From: Branchiostoma floridae
Taxonomy: Eukaryota > Chordata > Leptocardii > Amphioxiformes > Branchiostomatidae
Reading direction: 5' to 3'
DNA length: 64,000 nucleotides
NCBI RefSeq assembly: GCF_000003815.2
Contig: NC_049993.1
Span: 10,559,032-10,623,031 of the forward strand
Shown in pieces: positions 12,277 to 25,100 of the stretch (within the stretch, counting starts at the first letter, position 1; each line of letters opens with the position of its first letter). A program made the position numbers and the translations under genes. The notes under the pieces are model-generated. The model made no database searches. It was not told the origin of the DNA and was given only the letters and a program-made list of their open reading frames with translations.

Positions 12277-14119
12277 TAGTTATGCCTACGCCCTGAGTAT
12301 AGCTTGTGGTAATTCCGTCGGACAATACAGCATACAACTGCAAAATTAAATGAGATAACAACAAAGTCAAAATTTGATAATTTCGTCGTATTCATCAACT
12401 TTGAGATATGATGGTAGTTGATCCTTGCGCCAATGGCAATGTGTACGATAGCAACTCTTGAAGTATATGGGTATGTAAGAGAGTGGAATGCAATAATTAT
12501 TGGCACAGTTTGAGTATACTTAGAGTTTGACTTGTGGTTAACCGCGGCTATTGACCGACATCACCAGACATCGAGACCGAACCACATGTGGTTAAACTCA
12601 GACAGCCAAAAATAAACCGGACCCGCTGCTGACAGAAGAAAACCGGATACATCCCTGCCTTTCTGTTTTACGTGGTCTGTGTCGTCTTGACACTTAAGAT
12701 ATATAGCCCTTTAGCTTGTGCCAGGTGGCCAGAAACTCGAAGCTTCCAAGAAACTAGACAGAAAAGGTCAATATCCTATAAAGACCCCTGGTACAATACC
12801 ATTCAAGAAGGTCGGAGGACTGTATGAAGAAACGTACACAAAGTAGGTAGATCAGTTTTCTATCTTAAACGGGGACCTGCTCTATATATTCCAGTAGTGC
12901 TCCATACCCTGAAATTAGTTTTGGCTTCAGTTTTTTTTTATTCTGTTGAAATAGATTCTATCAATAAGGGTGAATGCTGTAGACGACATTTGTATCCGAG
13001 CATGTTAAAATTTAAGACCCGGTCGCATTTACCGCACTAGCACAGATTGGGGGTATGCTAAAGCCTTGGTTGAAGATAGTCGTGCAAAATCCAGCTGTAT
13101 CCTTCTCGGTGGTCGGTTCTCCAGCCACAGACTGGTTGATAGAATCCTAAGAAATCAAAATCGCACGACAAACTACGACGAATGTAGCTTTAGCGTAATG
13201 TGGAGCCAAGTCACAGTAGATCAAAGAAACGCACCCTGTTGAAATGTCATTTTATGGCTTACAGACGGGAAAATCGCTGAGTTCACCAGAAGACATCGGT
13301 GGCAAATTTTGTCCCGTCAGTCGTTGAAACTTTCAAGTCTGACCCGGTGACCTCAGAGTGTCAGACGGATTGCGTAAATTGGCCGGAACACATGTGCGCT
13401 TAACAGCCCTTGTTGCTAGGCGGAAGGGACCTGAGACAAGATGTGATGAACGTGAGTTAGTTATCCCATGTGGTGTAATTTGGGAGCTACCTTTTGACAT
13501 TTCTTGGGGAATGATATATTCATTCCCCCTCTAAAGGTTTATTTCTCTGGTTCAGTCCCTGGCAATTGAGATTTCAAATTATTTGTATTCTATGATCTAT
13601 GGATAGGTCTTTTCTATCCTCATTTTGCGGGAACTAACCCGACATGACGCAATACTACTTGAGTCCAGACAGCCGTTTAATGGACACGTCGACACATCAT
13701 GCCATCCAGCTGAACCGGTTTCAGCCGGAGAGCCCGCCCAGAGTGTTACAGATAAAAGTCTTTCTACTTGCATCGTCTGAAGCACCTGTCAATCATTCCC
13801 TGGCTCGATCACTGCAGGTGCCGTACAGGGCCGTCTTATTTATAACGGAGGGGGTGAAGGAGTTTGATACTGTAGCCCCACCACACGCAGCCTGTCTACA
13901 TACAGCACCAGCTCCTGGATAGGCTGTAGGGCTGGGAACATCTCACTAAATTCGCTGTTTTTTTGTAAATCATATTTTTCTAAGGTGAAATACAAGAGGC
14001 AATATATGCCATGGATTTCATACCCCCTCCGTTATGTACATACCAACCGTGTCACTATCACTATCCATAGTTTAGTAAAGGCATTTGTGAATTTGAAATA
14101 GGACTAGCAGAGCTTCCAT
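12277..14119. other. Intergenic, no recognised feature
   Basis: Only short chance open frames, none with a recognisable domain. A 92-codon frame at 13644-13922 was examined and not accepted. Confidence 0.5.
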
Positions 14120-14926
14120 AAGGCCACGTTGATTTGATTATATGGATGACATCCGCGCTCGCACCAATTTTCGGCCATTTCCAAAAAAAAAAAAAAAAGT
14201 TTTCGACCACACAATAAATTGTGCAAAGCAGCTGTAAAATGAGCACAAATATTCCGTAGATTGAAAAAAAAAGTATCAGAAAACAGATATCTAATGCAAT
14301 AGAATGCCAAAATGAATCTTAAGTCAAAGAATAAGATGTGAAAGGACATAAAGAAAAAAAAATCTATTGTTGGTTGGGGGAGGTACCAGTACAGAAAATT
14401 CAGGTCCAGACGATCATTTCCAGGTCCGGACATGAACCTGGACCTGATTGTATGTGGAAACTTGATAACTGGCAATACTCAAAACAATGGTAATTAGTCA
14501 ATTTTGCTACAAAGGAATCTGTTTGGTGGATTATTGGACTCCCACTGCATTTTAAAATCCCATCTCCATGTAATAAAGGCTAACTGTCTCTGTACCTTTG
14601 ACTGTAGAAACTTGGTGCAATTGACTATAAACTCTTGTAATTGGCGAAACCTGTTCCTCTGGGGGTTTTTTCAGGTCCGTTTTTTTTCGGATTGGTCCAA
14701 GAAGAAAATAAAGGTTTTGCACCCGTATGATGTACTGGTCCCTACACCTAACTGTTGGTATACCATACTATGTGTGTTTAGTCCTATGTTCAACCTTCCT
14801 GGCCACTTTGATTTCATACTGAAGGCAACTTTTTTTGGGGGCCAAACTTTTTTTTTATTCGCTCGCTCGCATCAGTTTTGGAGTTCCCGGAGGATGTCAT
14901 CCATATAATCAAATCAACATGGCCTA
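14120..14926. mobile_element. Non-autonomous inverted-repeat element carrying a nested element
   Basis: The left arm 14122-14154 and right arm 14892-14924 are inverted copies of 33 bp with one mismatch; the core word is GATTTGATTATATGGATGAC. Weaker similarity continues inward (GCGAGCG and poly-A/T tracts). No transposase frame is present, so this is a MITE-like element. Its centre holds a second inverted-repeat element. Confidence 0.82.
14372..14752. mobile_element. Nested MITE, same family as the copy at 62315-62431
   Basis: It starts GAGGTACCAGTACAGAAAAT and closes with an inverted GTACTGGTCCCTACACC. Internal words CAGGTCCAG and TTGGTCCAAGAAGAAAATA also occur in the 62.3-kb element. Its place between the arms of the 14120-14926 element indicates a later insertion. 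Confidence 0.7.
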
Positions 14927-14989
14927 AGGTAAAAGGTAGAAGTAAAGGTAGTACCATGGCCTTTTCGATGCCGTAGGGGCAGTGGGTTG

Positions 14990-15125
14990 TTGTTATGCAG
15001 AGTGAGGATATGATATTGCAAGGCAGAGCCCATCTCTCTCCTTTCATACCGACTTTTATCAACACAACCGAAGCCAGGTACCTTTTTTTTAACGGCTGGA
15101 CTGGAGGTAGTGGCTTCTTTTAAGA
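14990..15125 (-). repeat. SINE tail fragment
   Basis: The segment with ACCGAAGCCAGGTACC matches the tail of the tRNA-derived SINE at 19850-20025. The segment AAGGCAGAG..CTCTCCTT..CATAC also recurs at 15925-16050. No tRNA-like head is seen here. Confidence 0.6.
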
Positions 15126-15924
15126 TTTAAATACCTAAGTGCACTCTCAATTGTGATCAGAAAATATGATGAATCTACATAATTGATTTCTTTCTGGTCG
15201 TAATATTACCTACTGGTATGAAACTCTTACCACCGGTTACAAATCATTTCACAATATTTTAGTTTGTTATCAGTTTACAAGAGCATGTTGAGCGTCACAA
15301 ACGGAGCGTTGTGATTGGTGGAGACCACCTCTCGCCATTCCAGTCTCCGGATCTGTTACTAGGGGTGGTGACGCAACATAGTCGACAGATGACGTCACCT
15401 TAACCGCAAATTTGGTGCTTTTTGTCCTTAGCAAATAAAACAAAGTGTTAACTAGACAGCTAATATCAAAGGTCACAAAACTTGACATCTTTCAGAGTTC
15501 TTTTAACCTTGCCTTGGTGTTGCCTCCGTACTTGAAGTGTTGATAGATCATGCCTGAATCGTGGCCGTTGTAATGTTTCTTACCGAAATGATTCACATCG
15601 TCATGATTTCATCATCCCATTATGTCAGGGCTAAAAGGTCCACGACTTCAACCATGAATAGGAGTATAACCCAAATTTCAGGGCATAAAATATAGGATAA
15701 AAACCATTATACCAATTGTTTCAGGCCATGCCCTTTTGCCATGACATCTATAGTTATAATCAGGTATAGCTGACTACACGTTTAGAGCTTCCCATGTCCC
15801 TCCATAGTACTCTCAGTCAGTCAGTCTATACAGACTATGACTCTGCGCAGAGGAACTAAATTGACGATAATGAAGACGTACGTTACTGATTTAAAGTTAT
15901 TGTTATCCAGTGTGTCTATGACGC

Positions 15925-16050
15925 AGTATAGGAAGGCAGAGTCAATTTCTCTCCTTCCATACTAACTTTTTACCCCCACAACCAAAGTGGAAGGTAGCCA
16001 TTTTACGCCTGAGGCTGGAAGCAGTGGTTTCTTAGTACCCAGGTCCCTCA
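15925..16050 (-). repeat. SINE tail fragment, second copy
   Basis: A diverged copy of 14990-15125: both hold a GGAAGGCAGAG-like word, a CTCTCCTT..CATAC word and a GGCTGGA..AGTGG..TTCTT block in the same order. There is no recognisable tRNA-like promoter. Confidence 0.55.
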
Positions 16051-18982
16051 ACTAACGTTACTGATTTAAAGGGCGTTGCCTGAAAGGGATTACCACAATA
16101 ATTTGAGTCTTAGTGGATATTGATTGAAGGATTTAGAGGTTATAGTTACGCCCAGCAATATGACTTACACTTGTGCACGCTCATTGGCTATGGGTGAGGT
16201 CGCACGTTTTTGCAACTAACAAATACCAATGACGTAAATGCACAGGTAAATTAAGTAACTGGGGTGACTATATACAGCAAGACCTAATTCTAGTACAGGT
16301 TATCCTAGATTAGGGACTTATCCTTAAAGCGCATGCAATTGTAAATTGTTCTCTGTACACACCCAAAATGGAAAAGTTCTGGGTGTATAGAATAGAGTTA
16401 CAGTCGGACGCACGAGTCAAATTCCAATACGATTTCTCATTGCCTTCTACAGGTACGGAATACATGTACACATGCCGCGTGCAACCCCCTGTAATCCAAG
16501 CATTGTTTGTATAACATTTAAACGGCCATCAATGAATAAAGAGTTAGTGGGCAACGCCTGTCACACCCAAGCATTCTAAGAACGTCCCTTGCCACGCGTA
16601 CAAACAAACGGCATTGTAAAGACTAAAGGCACGAATACTAGTATATCGCCGTAGGAAGTGGACAACGGATCAAACAACCCATGTAGAACACAAAGTCTTT
16701 GTCACAAACGCACGTAATACTATAGTATGTAAGCTCCTTCAAAAGAGTGGCTTCAAGATTTCTTCAAACATTTTTTTCTCTATTTTACGGACAATCATAC
16801 AAAAGTAATATCAAAAGCTTTTCAACTGTACTTAAAAGTAATTGACACGGCATCACTACTATCAAATACATTATCAATTATAAATAGTGTACATTGCATA
16901 GTACATTATGGAAAATGTTTAACTATTTGTCGTTTGCTGCTAATCATTTGATTTAGACAAGGGAGCTGTTTGTACATCCAATTTGTTGTTAATAGAATAA
17001 GTTCACTAAGCATAACTGTTGGGAAGTATTTCTTAATTTGTCGCATAAGAAACTTTCATTATGATGTTGAAGGTAATCATAGTTCGACTTTGAAAACGTC
17101 TGGAAAGTAGCGAAACGACAAAGAGGAAATGCCATTTCCGTACACGGCGGGGATCGGGAAGAAGGTACGGTCCCCCGCCCATTTACGGCTCATCCTCAAC
17201 CATTCCCCGCAACCTCTTATTAAGCACACCTGCTAGAAACCCCGGCAATCTATATTCTCACTAATTTATGAACTAAGATGCAATTTCCTTCCATAAATAC
17301 AGTAATACACAGACAAAGCGTCCGTAAATCACGTTGCCCCCCAGCAAATTAACGTGCCTTCCGTCATGACTAATCGTTGATGATCCCACCCCCTCGAAAG
17401 GTTTGAAATACATATGTAAAACGTACAGGTGAAAAGGGAGGATTTCCGGTAAATCCAACATCTGCTAAGAGTCTACTAGGATGTGGACGCTTCGAAAATT
17501 TGTAAAAAAAAAAGGTTATCTCAGTAAGAAATGTGTTCCTTTTCTCGAAGGTTTGGGTTATGGCATAGACAGCGCAGCTGATTACGCCTCCAATGTTAAT
17601 CAAGCTGCAAGTGAAGGTACAAGATAAAAAGCCATTTCTTACACAGCAAAGCAAATTGTATTGGGTGGTTTCGGTGGGAGGTTTCTGTGTAAAGGACAAA
17701 TGTTCTCCAAACTTCGTACCGTTGAACCAAGGACGTGGTGAGGATAATGATTCTACCGATCCACGAAGCCTGGTAGAGGCTAGTTACATAGGTCATTGAT
17801 TGAACAAAGATCTGTGCCTCTTCTTTTAGCATCGTGGATTTTTGTCAGGACACATCCCCTAAAGTGGAAGGTCGCATTGATTTTAAGAAAACAGGTTTAT
17901 TCGAAAACAGCCGTCAAAACAACACTTAGAGTGTGACGTAAAGCTAACTTTAGCATCAAATGTAATTCCAAAAATCCCCTTCTTTTGTAATACACCTTTT
18001 CACAAGTCGTTAGAAGTGATTAGGGTCACAAGCTGTGCTTACGTCACACAGAGGCAGATTTACCTTCCGGATTCCAAGTGTCTTTGAAGCTATGCAGGTG
18101 TAGTAATCGCATTATAAGGCGAGGCCTTGGCAGTATGTCGGCTTTCCTTTGAAACTGCTAGCGCGATACAATTGTTCTTTGGTGTTCTTTGGCGCACAAA
18201 CTGGTCAGGATTTCTGGGAATCATATTAGCTCAATTGATGTTAGATATAACTGCCACCAAAGACGGTACCTTTAAGTATATAGTCTTATGCTGCACTACA
18301 CAGTCTTGTGTAGATCCAGGCTTGGGTAGTTTCCTGAAGTTTCGTTGGGCCATATGTCGCATCATATAGAATTGTTGAACAGTTGCGTTATCGTTATAAA
18401 TCTTTTACAATACATCTTATGGTTGATTTTATCGATGTCATTACATATATGTTTTCAAATGTTGAAAAGGTACTGATGTTGTTTTCTTTCATCATTATTT
18501 TCCCCTGTTAGATTCGAAGAGGGAAAATGTGAATGTTGTTCGTCCTGTCTTAGAAAAAGAAGTCGGACCCACTGAATAAATGTAGCTTTTAAACTAGTAG
18601 AGTAGTCTCATGAGTCTACACATGATATCAGTATTTATCGTCAGCACACTATTTGTACGTCCCCTTTCACGTCACCTGCATTTAGTCGTTGGAAAAGAAT
18701 TTGCAATAAATCTATTTTCAAATCAATCAATTGTGATACATTCAATCCAGCAATACTAAGAACTGCCCCTCCCAGTTAAATAGGATACAGAGTGTACAGA
18801 CTGGTCACATAAACACCTTGTAGTTCGTCCTGTCGCACTCTAGCAATGTTTGACAACATGACTGTGTCTATCCTACCGGATACTAAGTAATAATATTAAC
18901 ACAAGATCAGGCGTTTCCGACCCTTTTTTAGTTGAGGTTTGTCTTCCGTTCGCTGCACCGGTAGACACTGTAGGCAAACACT
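16051..18982. other. Intergenic, no recognised feature
   Basis: About 2.9 kb of AT-rich sequence. Open frames up to about 109 codons occur on both strands (for example 17370-17699) but show no domain, signal peptide or convincing splice context. Confidence 0.45.
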
Positions 18983-19140
18983 TGTCGTTATACCCCCCTC
19001 ACATTAGGCGAAAATCGATCGGACGACGAGTCTGCGAGCTCTGGTTTACGAGGAGGCATGGCCCTGACGGGAAGGGGGCCGGGGAACTATGCGATTTCCT
19101 CGTCGGCTGTCCGGGCATCCCTCCTCGGACTTTAGAGCTC
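18983..19140 (+). repeat. Dispersed repeat end next to the second gap
   Basis: Plus-strand copy of the repeat at 1122-1285, beginning TATACCCCCCTCACATTAGG and running into the N block. It is diverged from the other copy inside, so it is an independent insertion and not an assembly duplication. Confidence 0.8.
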
Positions 19141-19240
19141 NNNNNNNNNNNNNNNNNNNNNNNNNNNNNNNNNNNNNNNNNNNNNNNNNNNNNNNNNNNN
19201 NNNNNNNNNNNNNNNNNNNNNNNNNNNNNNNNNNNNNNNN
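19141..19240. other. Assembly gap (100 N)
   Basis: Second block of exactly 100 N, true size unknown. Intergenic; no gene is interrupted. Confidence 0.98.
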
Positions 19241-19849
19241 CAAGACTTTAGAATTTATATTACGGACGTGTATCGGGTGTATTGGCCTATACATGTGCAA
19301 AAAAAGATTGCCCATCTAATAGGTCTCAAAAAGTACCAAAGCCCTTTTTCAGTAACGTACTTTTTTAAATGCAATCTTTAGTCCCGTGGATGCCCATTCA
19401 TTTGTCCCTTAAACCAGGCCGTACCACGCAGAGATGTCGACGTTACGTATGGTTCAGTTGATTTATAAGTTAGAAAGATGACCATTACATAAACACTGGT
19501 ATCAAAGGCTACGATTTGACCCAAAGAACAGTTCGTCGTACCAGGCAGTTCTAGACAGTCATCACACGTATGTTTACTTATTACTTACATCATTACAACG
19601 TCCTGCTCAACTGTGACGTCCGCACGGTCACTCAATCGAGACATTATTCCTTTCTGTGTTATCATATTGTAGTACAGTAAACATGGACACATGCAACTTA
19701 TGTGTAGGCCAAAGACAGATTGTATAGTTTGTGTTTTCTTTTCTATTTGCTTTGGGACAGACGAGGACAATGTGGCACTCAAGTTAGTAACTTATATTAA
19801 CAGTGCCACAAACACAGTACAGACTGAACGTAAAAGGTAGTCTTTTCTT

Positions 19850-20025
19850 TTGCCTGCCCGACCGAAGCCAGGTACCCATTTTTCTCATGGGTTAAGTGAG
19901 GAAGGTCGTGTAAAGTGTCATTCCCAAGGCAAGGGCACAACGTCGGGGGCACGGTTGGTATAGAACTCGGGACCTCTAGATCCCGAGCCGAACGATCTAC
20001 CAGTTACGCCACACACAGCGCCACG
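19850..20025 (-). mobile_element. tRNA-derived SINE
   Basis: Read on the minus strand, the head is tRNA-like. A box A word TGGCGTAACTGGTAGA is followed after a possible anticodon arm by a box B-like GTCCCGAGTTCTATACC. The tail continues through GCCAGGTACC, and the same tail word occurs at 14990-15125. It is not a functional tRNA: the acceptor stem does not pair and box B is degenerate. Confidence 0.75.
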
Positions 20026-20192
20026 TGTTTGTGTTTGTGCTCATATCTATTGGGCTCTAAATCTACTCTAATATATAGGTTCGGCTTCTCATCTGTTAGT
20101 GATGTTGAAACAATACGAATACCTTTACAGTCTATTAAACGAATTAACTGAAATAAAAGCCCAAATACATGCTAATTAGCGCGCGCATGTCT

Positions 20193-20257
20193 ACTCGTAG
20201 TTCATTGACCTATCAAACACGGACAATGAGGCCAATGAACTACGCACTGCAAAAAGG
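20193..20257. repeat. Short imperfect palindrome
   Basis: CGTAGTTCATTGACCT on the left is matched by AGGCCAATGAACTACG on the right (15 of 16 paired), with about 30 bases between. It may be the remnant of a small foldback element. Confidence 0.6.
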
Positions 20258-22149
20258 GACATATTCGCAGGGGGTTCAATGTTCGCAATTTTAGCTGTGA
20301 TCACGTGCACTTCTATTCACTGCGAATTTAAAACCTCCGCAAACACTTCATTTTGCCTACCGCGAACATCACAGTATCACCCAAGGCCAGAGTGGAGTTA
20401 TAGGAATAAAGGCGACACCGGTCAGTGGAATAACGAATATATCCTTAACATTTCCCTAGTAGCCCCCCGCCTCCACTTTTACGCACAGAATGGATGTCAA
20501 TGTCACCTAAACACAACATCAACATTTGCCAAGGGTTGAGTTTATGTACCCACCAGAGTCCTTAGTTCCTATGGAGTTCAGGTTCAGTTGCACATACACC
20601 TTATCGCTACATCGACAAACTTGTACACACGTCGCTTGCTTGACGTTTGAAATGACTGATAAAATTCGAAGCTGTTTGCTTTGTTCTGCTGCATATATAA
20701 ATGTAACTGTGATGCCTAGGGGTACCCCTGGTATGTGTTATATGGGAAAGGGCAGGAAATACGTAAATGCACCTTTAAGGGTGGAACGGTAAACGTAGCA
20801 TGTAAATAACTCTCACTGACGACACAGTTCCTGAAATTTGGTCCCAATTTTTTTTAAGACAAAGAGATCTTACGCTTCTTTTGGTAATAGTTTTGATAGA
20901 AGAAATGTAGTTTCTTTGCAAATACATGCCCGAAGACTGATAAGTTAATGTTGAATTATGATGATGATACAGTGATATTAATAGGTGATACCACATAAAT
21001 AGCTATTTCTGTTGGATTTTGAATTCTTCGTTGTAGGTAGTGGAAAGCAAACTTCTCACATTATAAGAATATCTGAGGGAGGTATGCAAGAATGGCAAAG
21101 CATATTTGATTTTCATTGAATTACGTAATAGCTAGGCCTGGTCCTTACTATTCCTAGCAGCCGGATATATGCCAAATATATCAAAGGCACACAAAAAATG
21201 CAAAATTTGGAAAAGATATTGATAAGATATTAATAAATATTGACTCTGTCGAATAAGTTCATAAATATGTCTTTCGTGCATGACGCAATATATCAAGCGA
21301 CAAATCAATAAACTAACTTTGCTGACAAACACTTCACAGAAAAGAACACAAACGCCACCTTTCACCAGATAACGGACTTCACACACTTCATAATATGTAA
21401 TGTTACATTCCTGCTCGTACCATGACAAAGAAGTAGTAGAATATAGTTCTTTGGCTGGCTTGACAATAAATACATGTATCTGTCAACTATTCTTTTGTTG
21501 TGGCTAGTATTTTACACAGTGGTATAAAGGACTACGTCTATTCGTTCATTACAAAACAGACAGCACAGTATAATGTCATTTTAAAAATCTACACCACGCC
21601 CCTCAAAGGATCCGACGGTCCGACAGTTGGTGAGATTCAAGGTTACGTAATATGCCAATGTCCTCAAAGTGTCTCTCAATAGTGACGTCATGGAACGCTC
21701 TAAATGCGACCAGACACGTGGAAGAAGTAACAGAACACCACTGTACGCTCGGTCGGACTATCCTCAACTGATGAGTCATTGGCAGGCATGCGTGGCCCTG
21801 CTGTATCATTGTGACCACATAAAAGCGGAAATATCTTCCGGCTAAATAAGGAAACCACTCGGACCATATCTTAACGTACGAGGGGGCGTTTCCCCGCATG
21901 TAGCCAGTGGTTTATGGCTATGGTTCTCAGTCATTGCCATACCGGCCTACCATTGGTGGGTTGTACCCTGTTGGCTCCTCCCCCTCTAGTGGCCGTTCCG
22001 GCCTGGCCCACGTGGGCAGTGTGTGTCCGTACATTTAGTGGTATCCATGAGAGCACGCGTATCACGGACGACGAAATACTGCTTGTTAAGAATAAACGAG
22101 AACAAGGTTTTGATTAGCAGGAGCTGCAAACTTTGAAAGGAACAAAGCT
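20258..22149. other. Intergenic and presumed promoter region of the TGF-beta ligand
   Basis: No coding feature. No clear TATA box or initiator could be assigned upstream of the start codon at 22150. Confidence 0.4.
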
Positions 22150-25100
22150 ATGTTGTGTCGATGGTTGATTTTTCTGACGTGTCTGTCCGCGTCTTTGTCC
22201 GCGGCGGCGACGGAGTGCTGTGGTAAGGGAGCGCAGAACAAAAGGGCTCGGGCGCCCCGGGCGACGTCCCCCGAGCAAACCCTTCGAGATGCCCGCTTGC
22301 TGGCCATCCAGAAAGTCATCCTAAAACAGCTGGGCTACCGCCGGCCTCCTAACGTCACTCGCTCCCAGGTGAGCGAAGCGGAGAAGAAAAAGATGTTGAG
22401 ACTTTACGAGATGAGTTTGGAAGAAACGTCCGAGTCGAGAGAAAGTGTAGAACACGAGGAGCTGTCTACAGCCAAGACGTTCCACAGTTTCCCTGCTACA
22501 GGTTCGTACAACTCTCCCTCTCTGGGCTAGTCATTCTTGCGTAATACAGTTCCCTCGGCACGAAGGACTAGCCAGCCTCGTAATAATCTGATACCAGTCT
22601 CGAATACCTAGGCTTGATAGGGAGTTGCCAAGGAATGTGTTCATAGATACCGACATAGTATTGGGACAGTGGTTGTTCCTGTCTTTGCTATCTGACAACT
22701 TTGCAATCGTTTAAGTGTGAAGAGACTAGTTTGCTAGTTTGACTTCTTTTCTTCAAGTATAAAGCGTAGGAACAGATTTTAGGTGTGCAATCCTCCGCGA
22801 TATAACCTATATAAAGATATGTCTAAAGGAGTATTTTTCTTGAAAAGGTATCAAGTTATTTGCAAAGGGAGGTTAGCTTGGTCTCAACAAAAGATTGCGA
22901 AATAATTATCATGATCGCTATCACGTACGGCCAACAAACCACATATATAGGCGGAAACAACACAGCAATAGCACATGCCACAATCATCTCATTATGGTAT
23001 CGTATCCGTTTTCTTTATAAATCCTTCATAAAAAAAGTGAAATCTTGTTGAAAGTCCCGTGGGACTTGGCACAGCACTTTTTTTGCGATAGGGCGGCCAA
23101 TTAAGGGTGGTTGCCTAGGACAATTTTCCACGTATAGGTACATAGTGGTCTCTACCAGACTCCGGCCTGGTCGATAATAGGGGACTAATTTAGGTTAGTC
23201 CAAGTTAGGAATAAAAGTATAGGAGGAGTTAATTGGCGTAGGAGTGAACTGATTGCTGAGTAGACGGCAAAAGACTAACTGAGATCCCATGGCATACTAG
23301 TATTTGTCCCTATTTGGCCAAATTCTTCTTTTCTGTCATCCAGCTGACATCTGCTTGGAGACTAGTCCATAGATGTATAATTGTGTCTTTACGACCGACA
23401 GAAAGGCTATATCATTATATGCAAGAGTAGCTATAGGCATGTAGGTGGGTGGGTGGTACGTTTTTAGCCTCGTACACTTTAACCCTGATCGGGTCCAGAT
23501 GAGCCCGGTGGATATCGTATAGCGAGTGTTTCGCAACATCCACACCGCGGCCTGCCTTCTGAGGCCATCTTTTAGTATAGTGCTTTATCGTATTATTCCA
23601 CAGACACGACGAGTGGACTTTGTTATGGATGTCTTAGGACCTTTACCTTTTAATAACTTCACAAACACACACACATCAAGTCATGGGGTTTGGGTAAATA
23701 GCAATATTGACGTCAATTGGACGGTGGCCTGCACGCATCAGCTCAACTGTCTCTATAGGGTCAAAGTTTCCCAACCAAGACACGGGGGCGTCTGAGGCAC
23801 ACAAGTGTTGTCTTATATTATAATTAGTCTCAGTTTCAGCCGTATGAGGAAGCCAAAAGCCGAGATTTAGTCATTATAACTGGATAGCAAGCGCGTACGA
23901 GCGCGGAACTTGGAATTCATTTCCGCGGCGTTGTATTGAGTCTATAGAAAACCCACATGCACATCGTATGAAATGTTTCTTCCCAAAACGGGGTCAGTTT
24001 GACATAACGTACTCTTATTATATATCACACACAAATAAATAACAGCTTTCTTGCTTTCGTTTTTGTGGACTATTCCTACTAACATTCTTATTCCTCATTT
24101 TTAGGTACGTAACGTACGTTTTTTTATGCCCGCCTGCTGACCTTATAAGACCTTTCCGTCTATCTATTTCTAGCTGCTTTTGAAGTTATTTTCGAAGGTG
24201 TAGCTTCTTGGATTAAAGATGTGTCGACGTGGGCGAGAGAAGCTCATGTCTATTCTTACCGTGCTGGTCGGTGTGAATGCCCATGTACGGTCTGAATGCC
24301 CATGTACGTCTATCTGAAATCTTTCTACTGTCCAATCGGATCTAAGCTTAGCCGCCAGACTTAGGGACTAACACCTTGTATTGTTAATTTAGATTCTTCT
24401 GACGTCATAGAAACATCCTAAACCTGGTGCTCTGGACTATATAGAATCCAGTTCTATTGTTACAGGGACAGAAATAGCAGTTCTCAGCCATTCTCTTTGT
24501 GCGATGTTTCACTGAAAATGTACAGATTTCATGGTTGAAGTCATGATAGGAGGCACAGAATATCTACAAAATAGTCAAATAAATGCATATCGTGACATTT
24601 TCCGTTTCGAAAGTTGCATAGCTAGTGAAGAACATGTCAAAAACTTGCAGAATATTGACATTTTCGGAGTGAAGTAGAAAAAATATGTAGCTTCGGTTTA
24701 CAATCGACGATGTGTCAAACAAAAGCACTATTCATCATATGATTCTATTGACGAGTCAGGCGCTAAAAATAGAGCGTAATTATTCCACAAAGTGCATCTC
24801 TATCGCTTTCATCAAACCGGCTGTGTCTTTCTATTTTTATCTTTTGATTTTCTTTAATTTCACGGGTCAGCCGTCGACTCACCTTAACTGTCCAACGCTC
24901 TACATACCCCTGTGCAAACTTCATTAACTCTTTTCAGACGTCTTTAAGACTTACAATTATTATGCCCAGTGAAGTCCCACTGACCGATTTGTGTTGAAGG
25001 GTCATTGACATTAGTAAATAAATCTAAGGTACCTCTCTATGCTCGTATTAAATGTGTAGACCTTTTTTCAATAGTGATTTTTAAGTTGTAGATAGCTCTT

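Noticed and set aside
13644..13922. 92-codon frame in the intergenic region
   Set aside because: No recognisable domain, no splice context, overlapping frames on the other strand and no codon bias.
19960..20025. Possible tRNA gene on the minus strand
   Set aside because: Boxes A and B are recognisable but the acceptor stem does not pair and a SINE tail follows, so it is a tRNA-derived SINE.
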